The notes beneath the pieces were generated by a model. That model did not search any database, had not been told where the DNA came from, and worked only from the letters and a program-made list of their open reading frames with translations. Of a stretch of DNA of 22,868 nucleotides, positions 7,338 to 15,193 are shown piece after piece. The DNA is from CAZVAR01 sp964625225 (lineage in GTDB: Bacteria > Pseudomonadota > Alphaproteobacteria > JAJUGE01). The stretch is from the NCBI GenBank assembly GCA_964625225.1, contig CAZVAR010000051.1:1-22868 (forward strand), given 5' to 3'. Made by a program: the position numbers and the translations under genes. How positions within the stretch are numbered: position 1 is the stretch's first letter; each line of letters starts with the position of its first letter.

Positions 7338-10300
7338 ATGGACATGTCGAGCCGCCGCAATATCGGCAGCGTGGTTACGGCCCTCCTTGCCTTGGGGGGG
7401 CTGTCGCTTGCCGCTTGTGTGGCGCCCGCCGGCGGCGACGGCCCGGGCGCGGCGGGGGTCGCGGCGGACACGGTCCGTCCGGTCGGTGAGAACCTGGTCG
7501 GCGAAAGCTGCAGGCTCCAGCCGGATGTGCGGGCGGCCGCTGCGCTGCCGGTGATGCGTGGCTTCAAAGTGTATTGCGGCGGCTGGGAGCAGGAGAGCGG
7601 GGTCGTCTACGAGACGGCGGTTGCGCCCGGCACCGACGGCGTGGTCGAGGAGTACGCCCGCTCCGGCTGGTGGCGCGATGCCCTGGCGTCTCGGATGGAT
7701 TGCGGGGCGCCACGCCGGGTCAGCATCCTCGACGGGGTTCCAGCGGCGATGTTGGATTGCCGCCTGCATGGCGGAGGCTGGCACTATATCGGCCTCGCGG
7801 TGCGCATCGGCGACAAGGTGTACCTGGCCGACGGGATCCCGGCCGTGCTCCCGCCCCTCGAAGCCGCGGTCGCGGGCCTGGCGGACGGGTTCGGCGACGC
7901 CGTGGGGTCGCTCGGGCCGAGGCCCCGTTCCGCCGCCATCCGGGACCTGGAGACCCGGCTGGCGGGCCGCCTTTACGGCACCGGGGATCTTCAGGATTAT
8001 CGCAATCTTCTGGAAGTCGCGCAGTACTACAACGCGAACAAGGAGTTCGCCAAGTCGGAGGAGCGCTACCGCGAGGCCCTGGCCCTGCACGAGCGGCTGC
8101 TCGGTCCAACACATCCCGGCCGCGCCTACGTGTTGATGCATCTTGCCCTGCAGCTCAGTAACCAGGAGCGGTTCGATCTGGCAGACGAGCTGTTCGCGGG
8201 GGCCGAAGCGCTGCTGCGGCCGGGCGACCGCCGCGAGCATGCCCTGCTGCTGAGCTATCGGGCGCTGGACGCGGCCAACCGGAAGCAGCACGAGACCGCC
8301 CACCGGCTCGCGCTGCTCTCGACTGGCGAGCGCGCGGAGCTGGTGGCGGCTGCGCCGCCTCCGCCTCCGCCGGGGACGTTGCTGTTCCCGGAGAGCGTCT
8401 TCCAACCCCGGATCGAGATGCCGACCTCGCGGCGCGGGGCGCTCGCCGACGAGGCGGTGAGCCGCTACATCACGGCCGCAACCGCACTCGAGCTGGACCG
8501 TCGCGAAGAGGCCGAGAGCAACCTCGGGAAGGCGTTCCGGATCTTGCGCGAGATCAGGCAGCGGTCGGACTGGCTGTACCCAAATCTGCTGGTGCTCCGT
8601 GCCGAGACCCAGATCGCACGACAGGATTATGCCGGAGCCGAGGCGTCGCTGCGGGACGCGATCGCCGTGCACGAGAGCTCGGCCGGCGGCGCGCGCGAGC
8701 GGGACCGGGCCTTCGCCTGGATGGCCCTGGGCGAGCTTCAGATTCGAACCGGCAGGATTGCGTCCGGGCTGGAGTCCTACGAGAGGGGGTTTGCCATAAT
8801 CGGTCGCGGCGGGCGCGGCGTGGCCTTCGCGGTCATCCGGCCCTTCCTGGAGGCGGCGATGGCAATGGCCCGGGCGGAGCCGGACCGGGCCGATCCGCTC
8901 TATCGACGGATGTTCGCCGCAAGCCAGCTCGTCGCAGGATCGCTCACGGAGCAGCTGATCGAACGCACCGCGATCCGGTTCGCCGCAGCGGATCCGAAGC
9001 GGCGCGAGGCGATCCGGGCCTGGGAGGACGCCCGCCGGCGCCTCGAGCAGGCGACGGCCCGGCTCGATGCTGCGGAGGCGCGTCCCGACGCTCCGCAGCA
9101 CCTCAAGCAGAAGTTCCGCGCGGAGTTCGAAGCGGCCCGCGAGCTGGCTGGGAACAGGGAGAAGGAGGTGCTGGCCGCCTTCCCCGAGTACCGGCAGATC
9201 CTCGACAAGCCGGTCAGCGTGGCCGATCTCCAGGCCGCGCTGGCTCCCGACGAAGCGCTCGTGTCGGTGATGCTGGGCGAGCCGCAGAGCTACGTGTTCT
9301 TCGTCCGTCCCGACAGTCTGGCCGTGCACGCGACGGACCTGTCGCGGGCGGAGGCGGGTCGGATCGTTGATCTGCTGCGCCGGCCCTTCGAGGACGAGCT
9401 GAGCCTGCCCCATTACGATGTGGTCGCGGCGCACGAGCTCTACGCCCGCCTGCTGCAGCCCGGCGAGGCGCAGCTAGAGGGAGTCCGGCACCTCGTCACG
9501 GTACCCAACGGGCCGCTGCTGAGCCTGCCGTTCGGCGTTCTGGTCACCGAACCGCATCCCCCGGTCGACGATTACGACTATTCGCGGGTGGCGTTTCTTG
9601 CGAAACGAACCGCCCTGTCGCTCAGCCCCTCGGTCGCCGCCTTCGTGAAGTTGCGGCGCGAGGCGCGGCCGTCGGCGGCCTCGAAGGCGTTCATCGGGTT
9701 CGGCGATTTCGTGCCGATCGGCGACGCGCAGCGGCTGGCCAACCGCCTGGCGCTCCGGGATGCCTGCCGCGAGGATGTGCGGCTGCTGGCGCAGCTCCCG
9801 CGACTGGCCGGCTCCGACCAGGAGGTCGAAGCGGTCGCCCGCCTGTTCGGCAGCCGGAATGCCGAGCTGCGCCTGCGCGAGGCCTTCTCTGAGGCGACGC
9901 TGCGGCAGACGCCGCTGCACGATTACCGGGTCGTCTATTTCGCCACGCACGCCCTGCTGCCCCGCGAACTGAACTGCTTCGTGGAGCCTTCCCTGTTGAC
10001 GTCGCTGCCCGCGAATGCGGCCGCAGCCGACAACTCCTTGCTCGAATCCTCGGAGATCCGGGAACTGAAGCTCGATGCCGAACTCGTCGTGCTGTCGGCT
10101 TGCAACACCGGCGGTGCGGGTCTGGACACCGGCGGCGAGAGCCTGGCCGGGCTCGCGCGCGCCTTTTTCGCTGCGGGGGCGAGAAGTCTGCTCGCGTCCC
10201 ACTGGATCGTCGACAATCAGGCGACGGTCGATCTGATGCGGGACAGCTTTGCGACCCTGGCCGACGGCAGCGCGGCGAACATCGCCGGCGCTCTCCAGGC

Positions 10301-10418
10301 GAGCCAGCGGGTCATGATCGCCGGGGTCGAACGGTCGCACCCCTGGTACTGGGGGGCGTTCACCCTGGTCGGCGACGGCGGCCGGCCGGCCACGCTGCTC
10401 GCGAGCGCGGCCCGATAG
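7338..10418 (+). CDS. Lipoprotein with TPR repeats and a CHAT (caspase-like) protease domain
   Basis: A 1026-residue protein predicted to be exported and lipidated, with basic N-region MDMSSRRN, a hydrophobic stretch and lipobox LAAC (Cys27). Val at +2 favours outer-membrane sorting. Residues about 50-190 are an unrecognised domain with four cysteines (58, 80, 122, 141), enough for two disulfides. TPR-like helices follow (about 218-330 and 375-520), then a helical linker. The CHAT domain (about 635-1020) has His871 (YFATHALL) and Cys922 (LSACNTGG), the expected caspase-type dyad. CHAT proteases are clan CD cysteine peptidases, usually cytosolic and activated through TPR partners, so an exported lipoprotein form beside a TPS exoprotein is notable. 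I infer a role in processing or releasing TpsA, analogous in position to the SphB1 lipoprotein protease of Bordetella. A GTG at 7308 overlapping the tpsA stop by 4 bp is an equally possible start; it would lengthen the signal peptide by 10. Confidence 0.88.
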   Translation: MDMSSRRNIGSVVTALLALGGLSLAACVAPAGGDGPGAAGVAADTVRPVGENLVGESCRLQPDVRAAAALPVMRGFKVYCGGWEQESGVVYETAVAPGTDGVVEEYARSGWWRDALASRMDCGAPRRVSILDGVPAAMLDCRLHGGGWHYIGLAVRIGDKVYLADGIPAVLPPLEAAVAGLADGFGDAVGSLGPRPRSAAIRDLETRLAGRLYGTGDLQDYRNLLEVAQYYNANKEFAKSEERYREALALHERLLGPTHPGRAYVLMHLALQLSNQERFDLADELFAGAEALLRPGDRREHALLLSYRALDAANRKQHETAHRLALLSTGERAELVAAAPPPPPPGTLLFPESVFQPRIEMPTSRRGALADEAVSRYITAATALELDRREEAESNLGKAFRILREIRQRSDWLYPNLLVLRAETQIARQDYAGAEASLRDAIAVHESSAGGARERDRAFAWMALGELQIRTGRIASGLESYERGFAIIGRGGRGVAFAVIRPFLEAAMAMARAEPDRADPLYRRMFAASQLVAGSLTEQLIERTAIRFAAADPKRREAIRAWEDARRRLEQATARLDAAEARPDAPQHLKQKFRAEFEAARELAGNREKEVLAAFPEYRQILDKPVSVADLQAALAPDEALVSVMLGEPQSYVFFVRPDSLAVHATDLSRAEAGRIVDLLRRPFEDELSLPHYDVVAAHELYARLLQPGEAQLEGVRHLVTVPNGPLLSLPFGVLVTEPHPPVDDYDYSRVAFLAKRTALSLSPSVAAFVKLRREARPSAASKAFIGFGDFVPIGDAQRLANRLALRDACREDVRLLAQLPRLAGSDQEVEAVARLFGSRNAELRLREAFSEATLRQTPLHDYRVVYFATHALLPRELNCFVEPSLLTSLPANAAAADNSLLESSEIRELKLDAELVVLSACNTGGAGLDTGGESLAGLARAFFAAGARSLLASHWIVDNQATVDLMRDSFATLADGSAANIAGALQASQRVMIAGVERSHPWYWGAFTLVGDGGRPATLLASAAR

Positions 10419-10451
10419 CGGCGCCGCGCCGATCGTCGGGGGCCGTTGCGC

Positions 10452-11354
10452 CTACTCGGCCGCGCGGACGCCGCGCCTGGCGGCGACAGGGCCGAGCAGG
10501 ATCAGAAGGAGGGCGGAGCAGACGAGCGACAGCGCGACGATCTCCCGCCAGCCGATCGCCTCTCCGACGAGGACGGCGCTCGACAGAACCCCGATGATCG
10601 GCACGGCCAGAGTGCCGATTCCCAAGACCATGGCGGGGAAGATCGCGATCGCGCGGAACCAGGCAAAATAGGCCAGAGCGTTCGAGGCCAGCACGAGGAA
10701 CGCTGCCGCGAGCCAGCTTTCCGGAGGAATCGCGCTCCAGCGGATCTCCGGCCGCAGCAGGGCCCAGATCACCCAGAGCGGTACCGCGCCCAGCAGAAGC
10801 AGCCATCCGCCGATCACCGTCGGATCGGTCTCCCAGCGCCGGCGCTTCATCCAGACCGTGCCGAAGCCGAAGGCGATCGCCGCCATCAAGGTCAGGGCCG
10901 CCCCGAGCGGCGCATTGGCGAGCCGTGAGAGGTCCTGGCTCATCAGCACCAGCACGCCGCCGACGCCGAGCATCAGGGCCACCACGCGCTGCGCGGTCAG
11001 GCGCTCGTCCAGCATCCAGCGGGCGAACAGGGCCGCCCAGATCGGCATCGTGTAGACGATCACGGAGGTCCGTCCGGGGCTGAGCAGGAGGACCCCGTAG
11101 GTCATCCCGATCTGGAAGACCGACATGTTGAACAGCGCCGCGACGGCAAGGTCGAACCAGGCATCCCGCGGCACGGCGAGGCTGCGTCGGCAGAGCCTGG
11201 CAAGCGCCAGCATGACGACTCCGGCCGCCGAGGTGACGAGGCACCGTGCCGTCCAGACGTCCAGTCCGCGCAGCAGGATGGCCGTGATCGGATAGCTCAG
11301 TCCCCAGCCGAACCAGACCACCGCCAGCAGGAGGACCCCGTATCGCGCATTCAT
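10452..11354 (-). CDS. EamA/DMT-superfamily transporter
   Basis: A 300-residue, strongly hydrophobic protein with about ten predicted membrane helices in two EamA halves (about 5-135 and 148-285), the RhaT/YdcZ-like drug/metabolite transporter layout. Typical features are the N-terminal WFGWGLSYP segment, the short basic loop MKRRRWETD between halves, and the second-half AYFAWFRAIAIFPAMVLGIG stretch with a late Gly/Pro-rich helix. Substrate cannot be read from sequence; family members export amino acids, nucleosides or other metabolites. Its ATG overlaps the stop of the upstream dCTP deaminase gene by 4 bp (ATGA), so translation is probably coupled. It converges with the CHAT gene, 33 bp away. 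Confidence 0.9.
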   Translation of the reverse strand: MNARYGVLLLAVVWFGWGLSYPITAILLRGLDVWTARCLVTSAAGVVMLALARLCRRSLAVPRDAWFDLAVAALFNMSVFQIGMTYGVLLLSPGRTSVIVYTMPIWAALFARWMLDERLTAQRVVALMLGVGGVLVLMSQDLSRLANAPLGAALTLMAAIAFGFGTVWMKRRRWETDPTVIGGWLLLLGAVPLWVIWALLRPEIRWSAIPPESWLAAAFLVLASNALAYFAWFRAIAIFPAMVLGIGTLAVPIIGVLSSAVLVGEAIGWREIVALSLVCSALLLILLGPVAARRGVRAAE

Positions 11355-12505
11355 GTGGCGCCGGCCGGGAGCGACCGGAACTGCTTGCTGAGCGTGAGCC
11401 CCTGACGCTGATAGGAGGAGCCGATGCCGGTGCCGTAGAGCTTGTCCGGGACGGCGGTCAGTCGCTCGTAGACGAGCCGCCCCACGATCTGCCCGTCCTC
11501 CAGCAGGAACGGCACCTCGTGCGATCGGACTTCGAGGACCGCGCGCGTCTGCCCGGCGGCCCCGGCGCCGTAGCCGAAGGCGGGATCGAAGAACCCCGCA
11601 TAATGCACGCGGAACTCCCCCACCAGCGTGTCGTAGGCGACCATCTCGGCTGCATGATCCGGCGGCACCGTTACCGCCTCCTTCGACGCCAGGATGTAGA
11701 AATCGTCCGGATTGAGGATGAGACCTTCATTCTTCCGCCCGTAAATGGGCTCCCAGAAGTCCGCCGGGTCGTAGCCGCCGACGCGGTCCACGTCGATCAG
11801 CCCGGCATGCTTGCGGGCGATGTAGCCGATCGGTCCTGATCCGCTGTCGCCACGCAGGTCGACGCTCAACGCCAGCCCGCGGTCGATCACCGCCTCCCGA
11901 GGGGTGCCGTCCACGAGGCCGACTTCCCGGTGCAGCTTCCGCAGGGCGGCATCGCTCGCGGAGAACGGGCCGCGGCGCAGCCGGAGCTGGTTGAGACGCG
12001 AGCCCTCGCGCACGATGATGCTGAAGGTCCTGGGGGAGATCTCCAGATAGAGAGGTCCTTCATAGCCGGCCGCGATCCGCTCGAACTCGGTCGAGCGGTC
12101 GGCGATGAGCCGGGTGAAGATGTCGAGCCGGCCGGTCGAGCTCTTCGGGTTGGCGAGGCCGGAGATTCCCCCCGACAGCCGGACCCGCTCGATCAGCGGG
12201 ACGATGTAGACGCAGCCCTTCTCCAGGACGGCTCCGGTGGCCAGGGGGATCCGGTGCATGCCGAACTGATCGATCTTCTGTTGCACGGTCGCGTTGGGGC
12301 CGGGCAGGAAGCTGGCCCGGACCCGGTAGGCGAACGGGCCGAGCCGGAGGTCGAGGCTGGCCGGTTGGATCTGCTCCTCGCCGATCGGGACGGACGCCGT
12401 GATCTCGCCGGCTGCGATCAGGGCCCGGATCTCCTGGGACGGCAGGATTCCGTTGCCGTGCTGCGGCGTCTCGCCTCGATCGTGACGGCTCATCTCCTCG
12501 TTCAT
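11351..12505 (-). CDS. dcd: 2'-deoxycytidine 5'-triphosphate deaminase, two-domain form
   Basis: Deaminates dCTP to dUTP in the cytosolic pathway that supplies dUMP for thymidylate synthesis. At 384 residues it is about twice the usual Dcd (about 190) and contains two Dcd/dUTPase-type halves, as in other alphaproteobacterial members. The first half has QIQPASLDLRLG (45-56), the SSTGR substrate motif (122-126) and LEISPRTFSIIV (154-165). The second half has the FRVHYAGFFDPAFGYG turn, AVLEV and the late GQIVGRLVYERL strand, but lacks an SSxxR motif. ATG 12505 was chosen because homologues begin shortly before ILPSQEIRALI; in-frame starts also exist at 12559, 12538 and 12493. The pairing with an overlapping EamA transporter gene is unexplained. 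Confidence 0.88.
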   Translation of the reverse strand: MNEEMSRHDRGETPQHGNGILPSQEIRALIAAGEITASVPIGEEQIQPASLDLRLGPFAYRVRASFLPGPNATVQQKIDQFGMHRIPLATGAVLEKGCVYIVPLIERVRLSGGISGLANPKSSTGRLDIFTRLIADRSTEFERIAAGYEGPLYLEISPRTFSIIVREGSRLNQLRLRRGPFSASDAALRKLHREVGLVDGTPREAVIDRGLALSVDLRGDSGSGPIGYIARKHAGLIDVDRVGGYDPADFWEPIYGRKNEGLILNPDDFYILASKEAVTVPPDHAAEMVAYDTLVGEFRVHYAGFFDPAFGYGAGAAGQTRAVLEVRSHEVPFLLEDGQIVGRLVYERLTAVPDKLYGTGIGSSYQRQGLTLSKQFRSLPAGAT

Positions 12506-12674
12506 CGACAGTGTCGCGCTCCGCGCTGCATCGGACATGTCTGACAATAGCAGCGGCATTCCCGTAGGACCAACCGGACCGGCGGCGGGAGAATGTTAAC
12601 AGTTTGTTTGACACGCCGGCCCCGGGTTTGCCAAAGGTGGGGCCACGGGGAAGGGATAGGGAGAGCAGCGGTTC

Positions 12675-13406
12675 ATGACGCTCGGCCTCCGCGAGAGTCG
12701 GCTGCGGCAGCGCAGGCGGCGGCGGCTTGCCATTCTCAAATGGTCGGTATTGTTCCTGGTCTTCGTGGCACTCGGGCTGTGGGCCTACGAGAGTGGTTCG
12801 GCACTCGCGGAACAGGAGGTACTGGACCTTCGTCAGGAGATCGGCCGCCTGACCGAGACGGTCTCGGAACTGCGCCGGGACCGGGCGGCGCTCATTGCGC
12901 AACTCGAAGCGTCCCGGCAGCGCGAGGAGGACTGGGCACGGCGCTACGCCGAGGACGTGCCGACGGGCAAGGGCAAAGAGATTTACGGGCTGGTGCAGGA
13001 ACGGCTGGTTGCCGGGGTCGATCCCGATCGCCTCGCCTTCGTCGTCCGGGCCGCCGACAATGAGGACGAGTGCGACGGCAAGCCCGTCACCAAGCGGTTC
13101 ATCCTGCCGACACCCGGCCATAAGGACGGCAACGATTCCGTCGGCTTCGCGGACGGCGCCATCCGGATTACCGGACAGGGCGAGGCGGCGACGGACGGCC
13201 GCGGCGGCCGGTACGGCTGGTTCGATCCCGCACGTCCGGTTACCATCCACTTCACCCATCTCGGCGGAAAGAGCTCTGAGGTCACGGGCAAGCTGCCGCT
13301 GTACCACACCGTCGTGAAGGGAAGCAGCGAATACCGCTTCACCGTCGTCGCCGGCGAGCAGCGCGGCTTCGTCTACGTGACCGGCGACCGCTGCGCCTAC
13401 CCTTGA
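12675..13406 (+). CDS. Membrane-anchored coiled-coil protein, unknown function
   Basis: I do not recognise this family. The 243-residue product has an Arg-rich cytoplasmic start (RQRRRRR, 11-17), one transmembrane helix (about 19-38) and a predicted coiled coil (about 45-93, rich in Leu, Glu, Arg and Gln). A beta-rich periplasmic domain (about 100-243) carries two cysteines (133 and 240) that could pair. The layout (short inside, coiled coil, compact outer domain) recalls cell-envelope adaptor proteins such as MreC- or FtsB-like scaffolds, but I see no family signature of either. The start ATG is preceded by a GGGAGAG stretch. It is transcribed alone, divergent from dcd and convergent with the ThDP-enzyme gene. 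Confidence 0.8.
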   Translation: MTLGLRESRLRQRRRRRLAILKWSVLFLVFVALGLWAYESGSALAEQEVLDLRQEIGRLTETVSELRRDRAALIAQLEASRQREEDWARRYAEDVPTGKGKEIYGLVQERLVAGVDPDRLAFVVRAADNEDECDGKPVTKRFILPTPGHKDGNDSVGFADGAIRITGQGEAATDGRGGRYGWFDPARPVTIHFTHLGGKSSEVTGKLPLYHTVVKGSSEYRFTVVAGEQRGFVYVTGDRCAYP

Positions 13407-13442
13407 GGCGAACGTCTCCGCCGCAGCCGCCTGCCGCTGCCC

Positions 13443-15059
13443 TCAGATCCGGCCGTCGTAGCTTCCACGGGGGATATGGGCAGCGATCACCGTGAACCGG
13501 TCGGCGGCGAGCGCACCGCGCATCGCCGCCGCCAGTGACGCGCGGTCCCGTACGTCGACGCCGTGGCCGCCCATTGCACGGGCGACCGCCGTAAAGTCGG
13601 TTGTACCCATGTCGCAGCCCAGGCTGGCCAGATTGGAGCTTCGCTGTTTCATCTCGATCAGCGCGAGCGAGGCGTCCACGAACACGATCAGCGGGATCGC
13701 GATGTTGAGATCCCGGAGCGTCGCCATCTCGCCCAGGATCATCTCCAGGCCGCCGTCGCCGCTGAAGGCGACGACCGGTCGATCCGGCATGGCGAGCTTG
13801 GCGCCCATCGCCAGGGGCAGGCCGCAGCCCATGGTGCAGAGCCCGGTCGACTGCAGCAGCGTGTGCGGCTGCCGGCATTCCCAGACCTGGCTCAGGAGAA
13901 TGCGGTGCGCACCGACGTCGCAGGTGACGATCGCGTCGTCCGGCAACAGCTTTCGGACCTCGTCGCAGACTGCGGCCGGTCCCCACGCCTCGTCGATCCG
14001 GAATGCCTTCCGGAGCGCCGTTCTGGCAGCGCCGATCTGTCCGTCCTGCCAGGTCGGCCGCGGCTCCGCCCCGTGCCGCAACGCCGTGATCCCGGCACCG
14101 ATATCGCCGACGAAGGAGTGGGTGGCGTGGTGGACATAGTGGGTGTTGGGTAGCGCCGCGAACTCGATGACCGGGGTCCGGGCCGGATCCCAGGGGGCGA
14201 CCCAGCCGGCGCGCATCTCGATCGGATCATATCCGGCAAGCACGATCAGATCGCTTGCGTCGATCAGCGGCATCAGGTGCCGGTCCGCTGTCGGCGACAG
14301 CCCCGCCCCGCCGAGCGCGAGCGGATCGTTCTCCGGCAGGATGCCCTTGGCCTTATAGGTCGTCACCAGCGGAACGCCGAAATCACGGGCGAACGCCGCA
14401 ACGGTCGACTCCGCCCGATGCTGCAGCACCTCCAGGCCGGCGATCATGAGCGGCCGGCGGGCGGCGGCCAGCAGGCGCCGCGCTTCCTGTAGTTCCGGGC
14501 CATCCGCGGGAGCGGAGCGCGCCGGGCGCGGGCGTCGCGGCCCGGTGCGGGCCGGTTGCTCCCGCTCCGCGACGGCAATCGGCACGTCGATATGCACCGG
14601 CCCCGGCGGGTCGTCGGTCGCGATCGCGAGCGCCTTATCGACGATCTCGGGGACGGCGCCGTCGACCAGGGTAAAGCTGGCCTTGACCAGCGGCCTCAGC
14701 ACGGCCGCGTGATCGAAGATCTGGTGATTGAAGGTAACCGCCTGTGCCGGATCGATACAGCCGGTCAGAAAGATCAGCGGTACCTTGTCCTGTCGGGCGT
14801 TGGCGATGACGTTGACGGCGTTCGCCACTCCGGGCCCGACCGTGGCGACGAGAAGGCCGGGTGCACCGGTCGCATGGAAGGTGCCCTCCGCCATGAACCC
14901 GCCCGCGTTCTCGTGACGACAGAGCAGATAGCGGATTCCGGCCCGGTCGAGCGCGTCCATCAGGGTCAGCACCTCGCCGCCCGGGATGCCGAACGCGAAC
15001 CGGCAGCCGGCCTCCTGAAGCCGCCGCGCCACGATGTCGGCCGCCCGCAACCCGCTCAT
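13443..15059 (-). CDS. Thiamine-diphosphate-dependent enzyme, acetolactate synthase-like (function not fixed)
   Basis: A 538-residue enzyme of the acetolactate synthase/2-oxoacid decarboxylase family with the usual three domains: Pyr (about 1-165), central (about 190-320) and PP (about 350-530). The catalytic Glu50 lies in CRHENAGGFMAEG. The cofactor motif begins GDG (Asp435). The residue 27 positions later, normally the Mg2+-ligand Asn, is Asp462 (FVDASLALIEMKQ). No FAD-site or regulatory-subunit gene (ilvN) is evident nearby, which argues against a biosynthetic acetolactate synthase. A catabolic 2-oxoacid decarboxylase or lyase is more likely. AGGAG 7 nt upstream of the ATG at 15059 supports the start. 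It is downstream of, and probably co-transcribed with, the MFS transporter gene 134 bp away. Confidence 0.88.
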   Translation of the reverse strand: MSGLRAADIVARRLQEAGCRFAFGIPGGEVLTLMDALDRAGIRYLLCRHENAGGFMAEGTFHATGAPGLLVATVGPGVANAVNVIANARQDKVPLIFLTGCIDPAQAVTFNHQIFDHAAVLRPLVKASFTLVDGAVPEIVDKALAIATDDPPGPVHIDVPIAVAEREQPARTGPRRPRPARSAPADGPELQEARRLLAAARRPLMIAGLEVLQHRAESTVAAFARDFGVPLVTTYKAKGILPENDPLALGGAGLSPTADRHLMPLIDASDLIVLAGYDPIEMRAGWVAPWDPARTPVIEFAALPNTHYVHHATHSFVGDIGAGITALRHGAEPRPTWQDGQIGAARTALRKAFRIDEAWGPAAVCDEVRKLLPDDAIVTCDVGAHRILLSQVWECRQPHTLLQSTGLCTMGCGLPLAMGAKLAMPDRPVVAFSGDGGLEMILGEMATLRDLNIAIPLIVFVDASLALIEMKQRSSNLASLGCDMGTTDFTAVARAMGGHGVDVRDRASLAAAMRGALAADRFTVIAAHIPRGSYDGRI

Positions 15060-15193
15060 CGCCTCTCTCCTCTGTGACCGTCCGGGCGGCCGCGCCGCTT
15101 GCCGGGAAACCTCGACCCGACGTCATGCTACCGGCCCCGACGGCGAAATCCAGCGCCGTCCCCCGCGAATGGCGGGCCGCGGGCGACCGCCGC

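Noticed and set aside
7338..10418. CHAT protein as part of a Craspase/type III-E CRISPR or gasdermin defence system
   Set aside because: It has a lipoprotein signal peptide, and the window has no cas, CRISPR or gasdermin-like gene. The TPS neighbours point to an envelope role.
12608..12636. Consensus -35 TTGACA upstream of the coiled-coil protein gene
   Set aside because: The -35 is perfect, but the hexamer at 17 bp (CCAAAG) does not resemble a -10, so a promoter cannot be claimed.
12060..13307. 415-residue minus-strand open frame across dcd and the coiled-coil gene
   Set aside because: It straddles two well-supported genes in other frames and shows no coherent domain.
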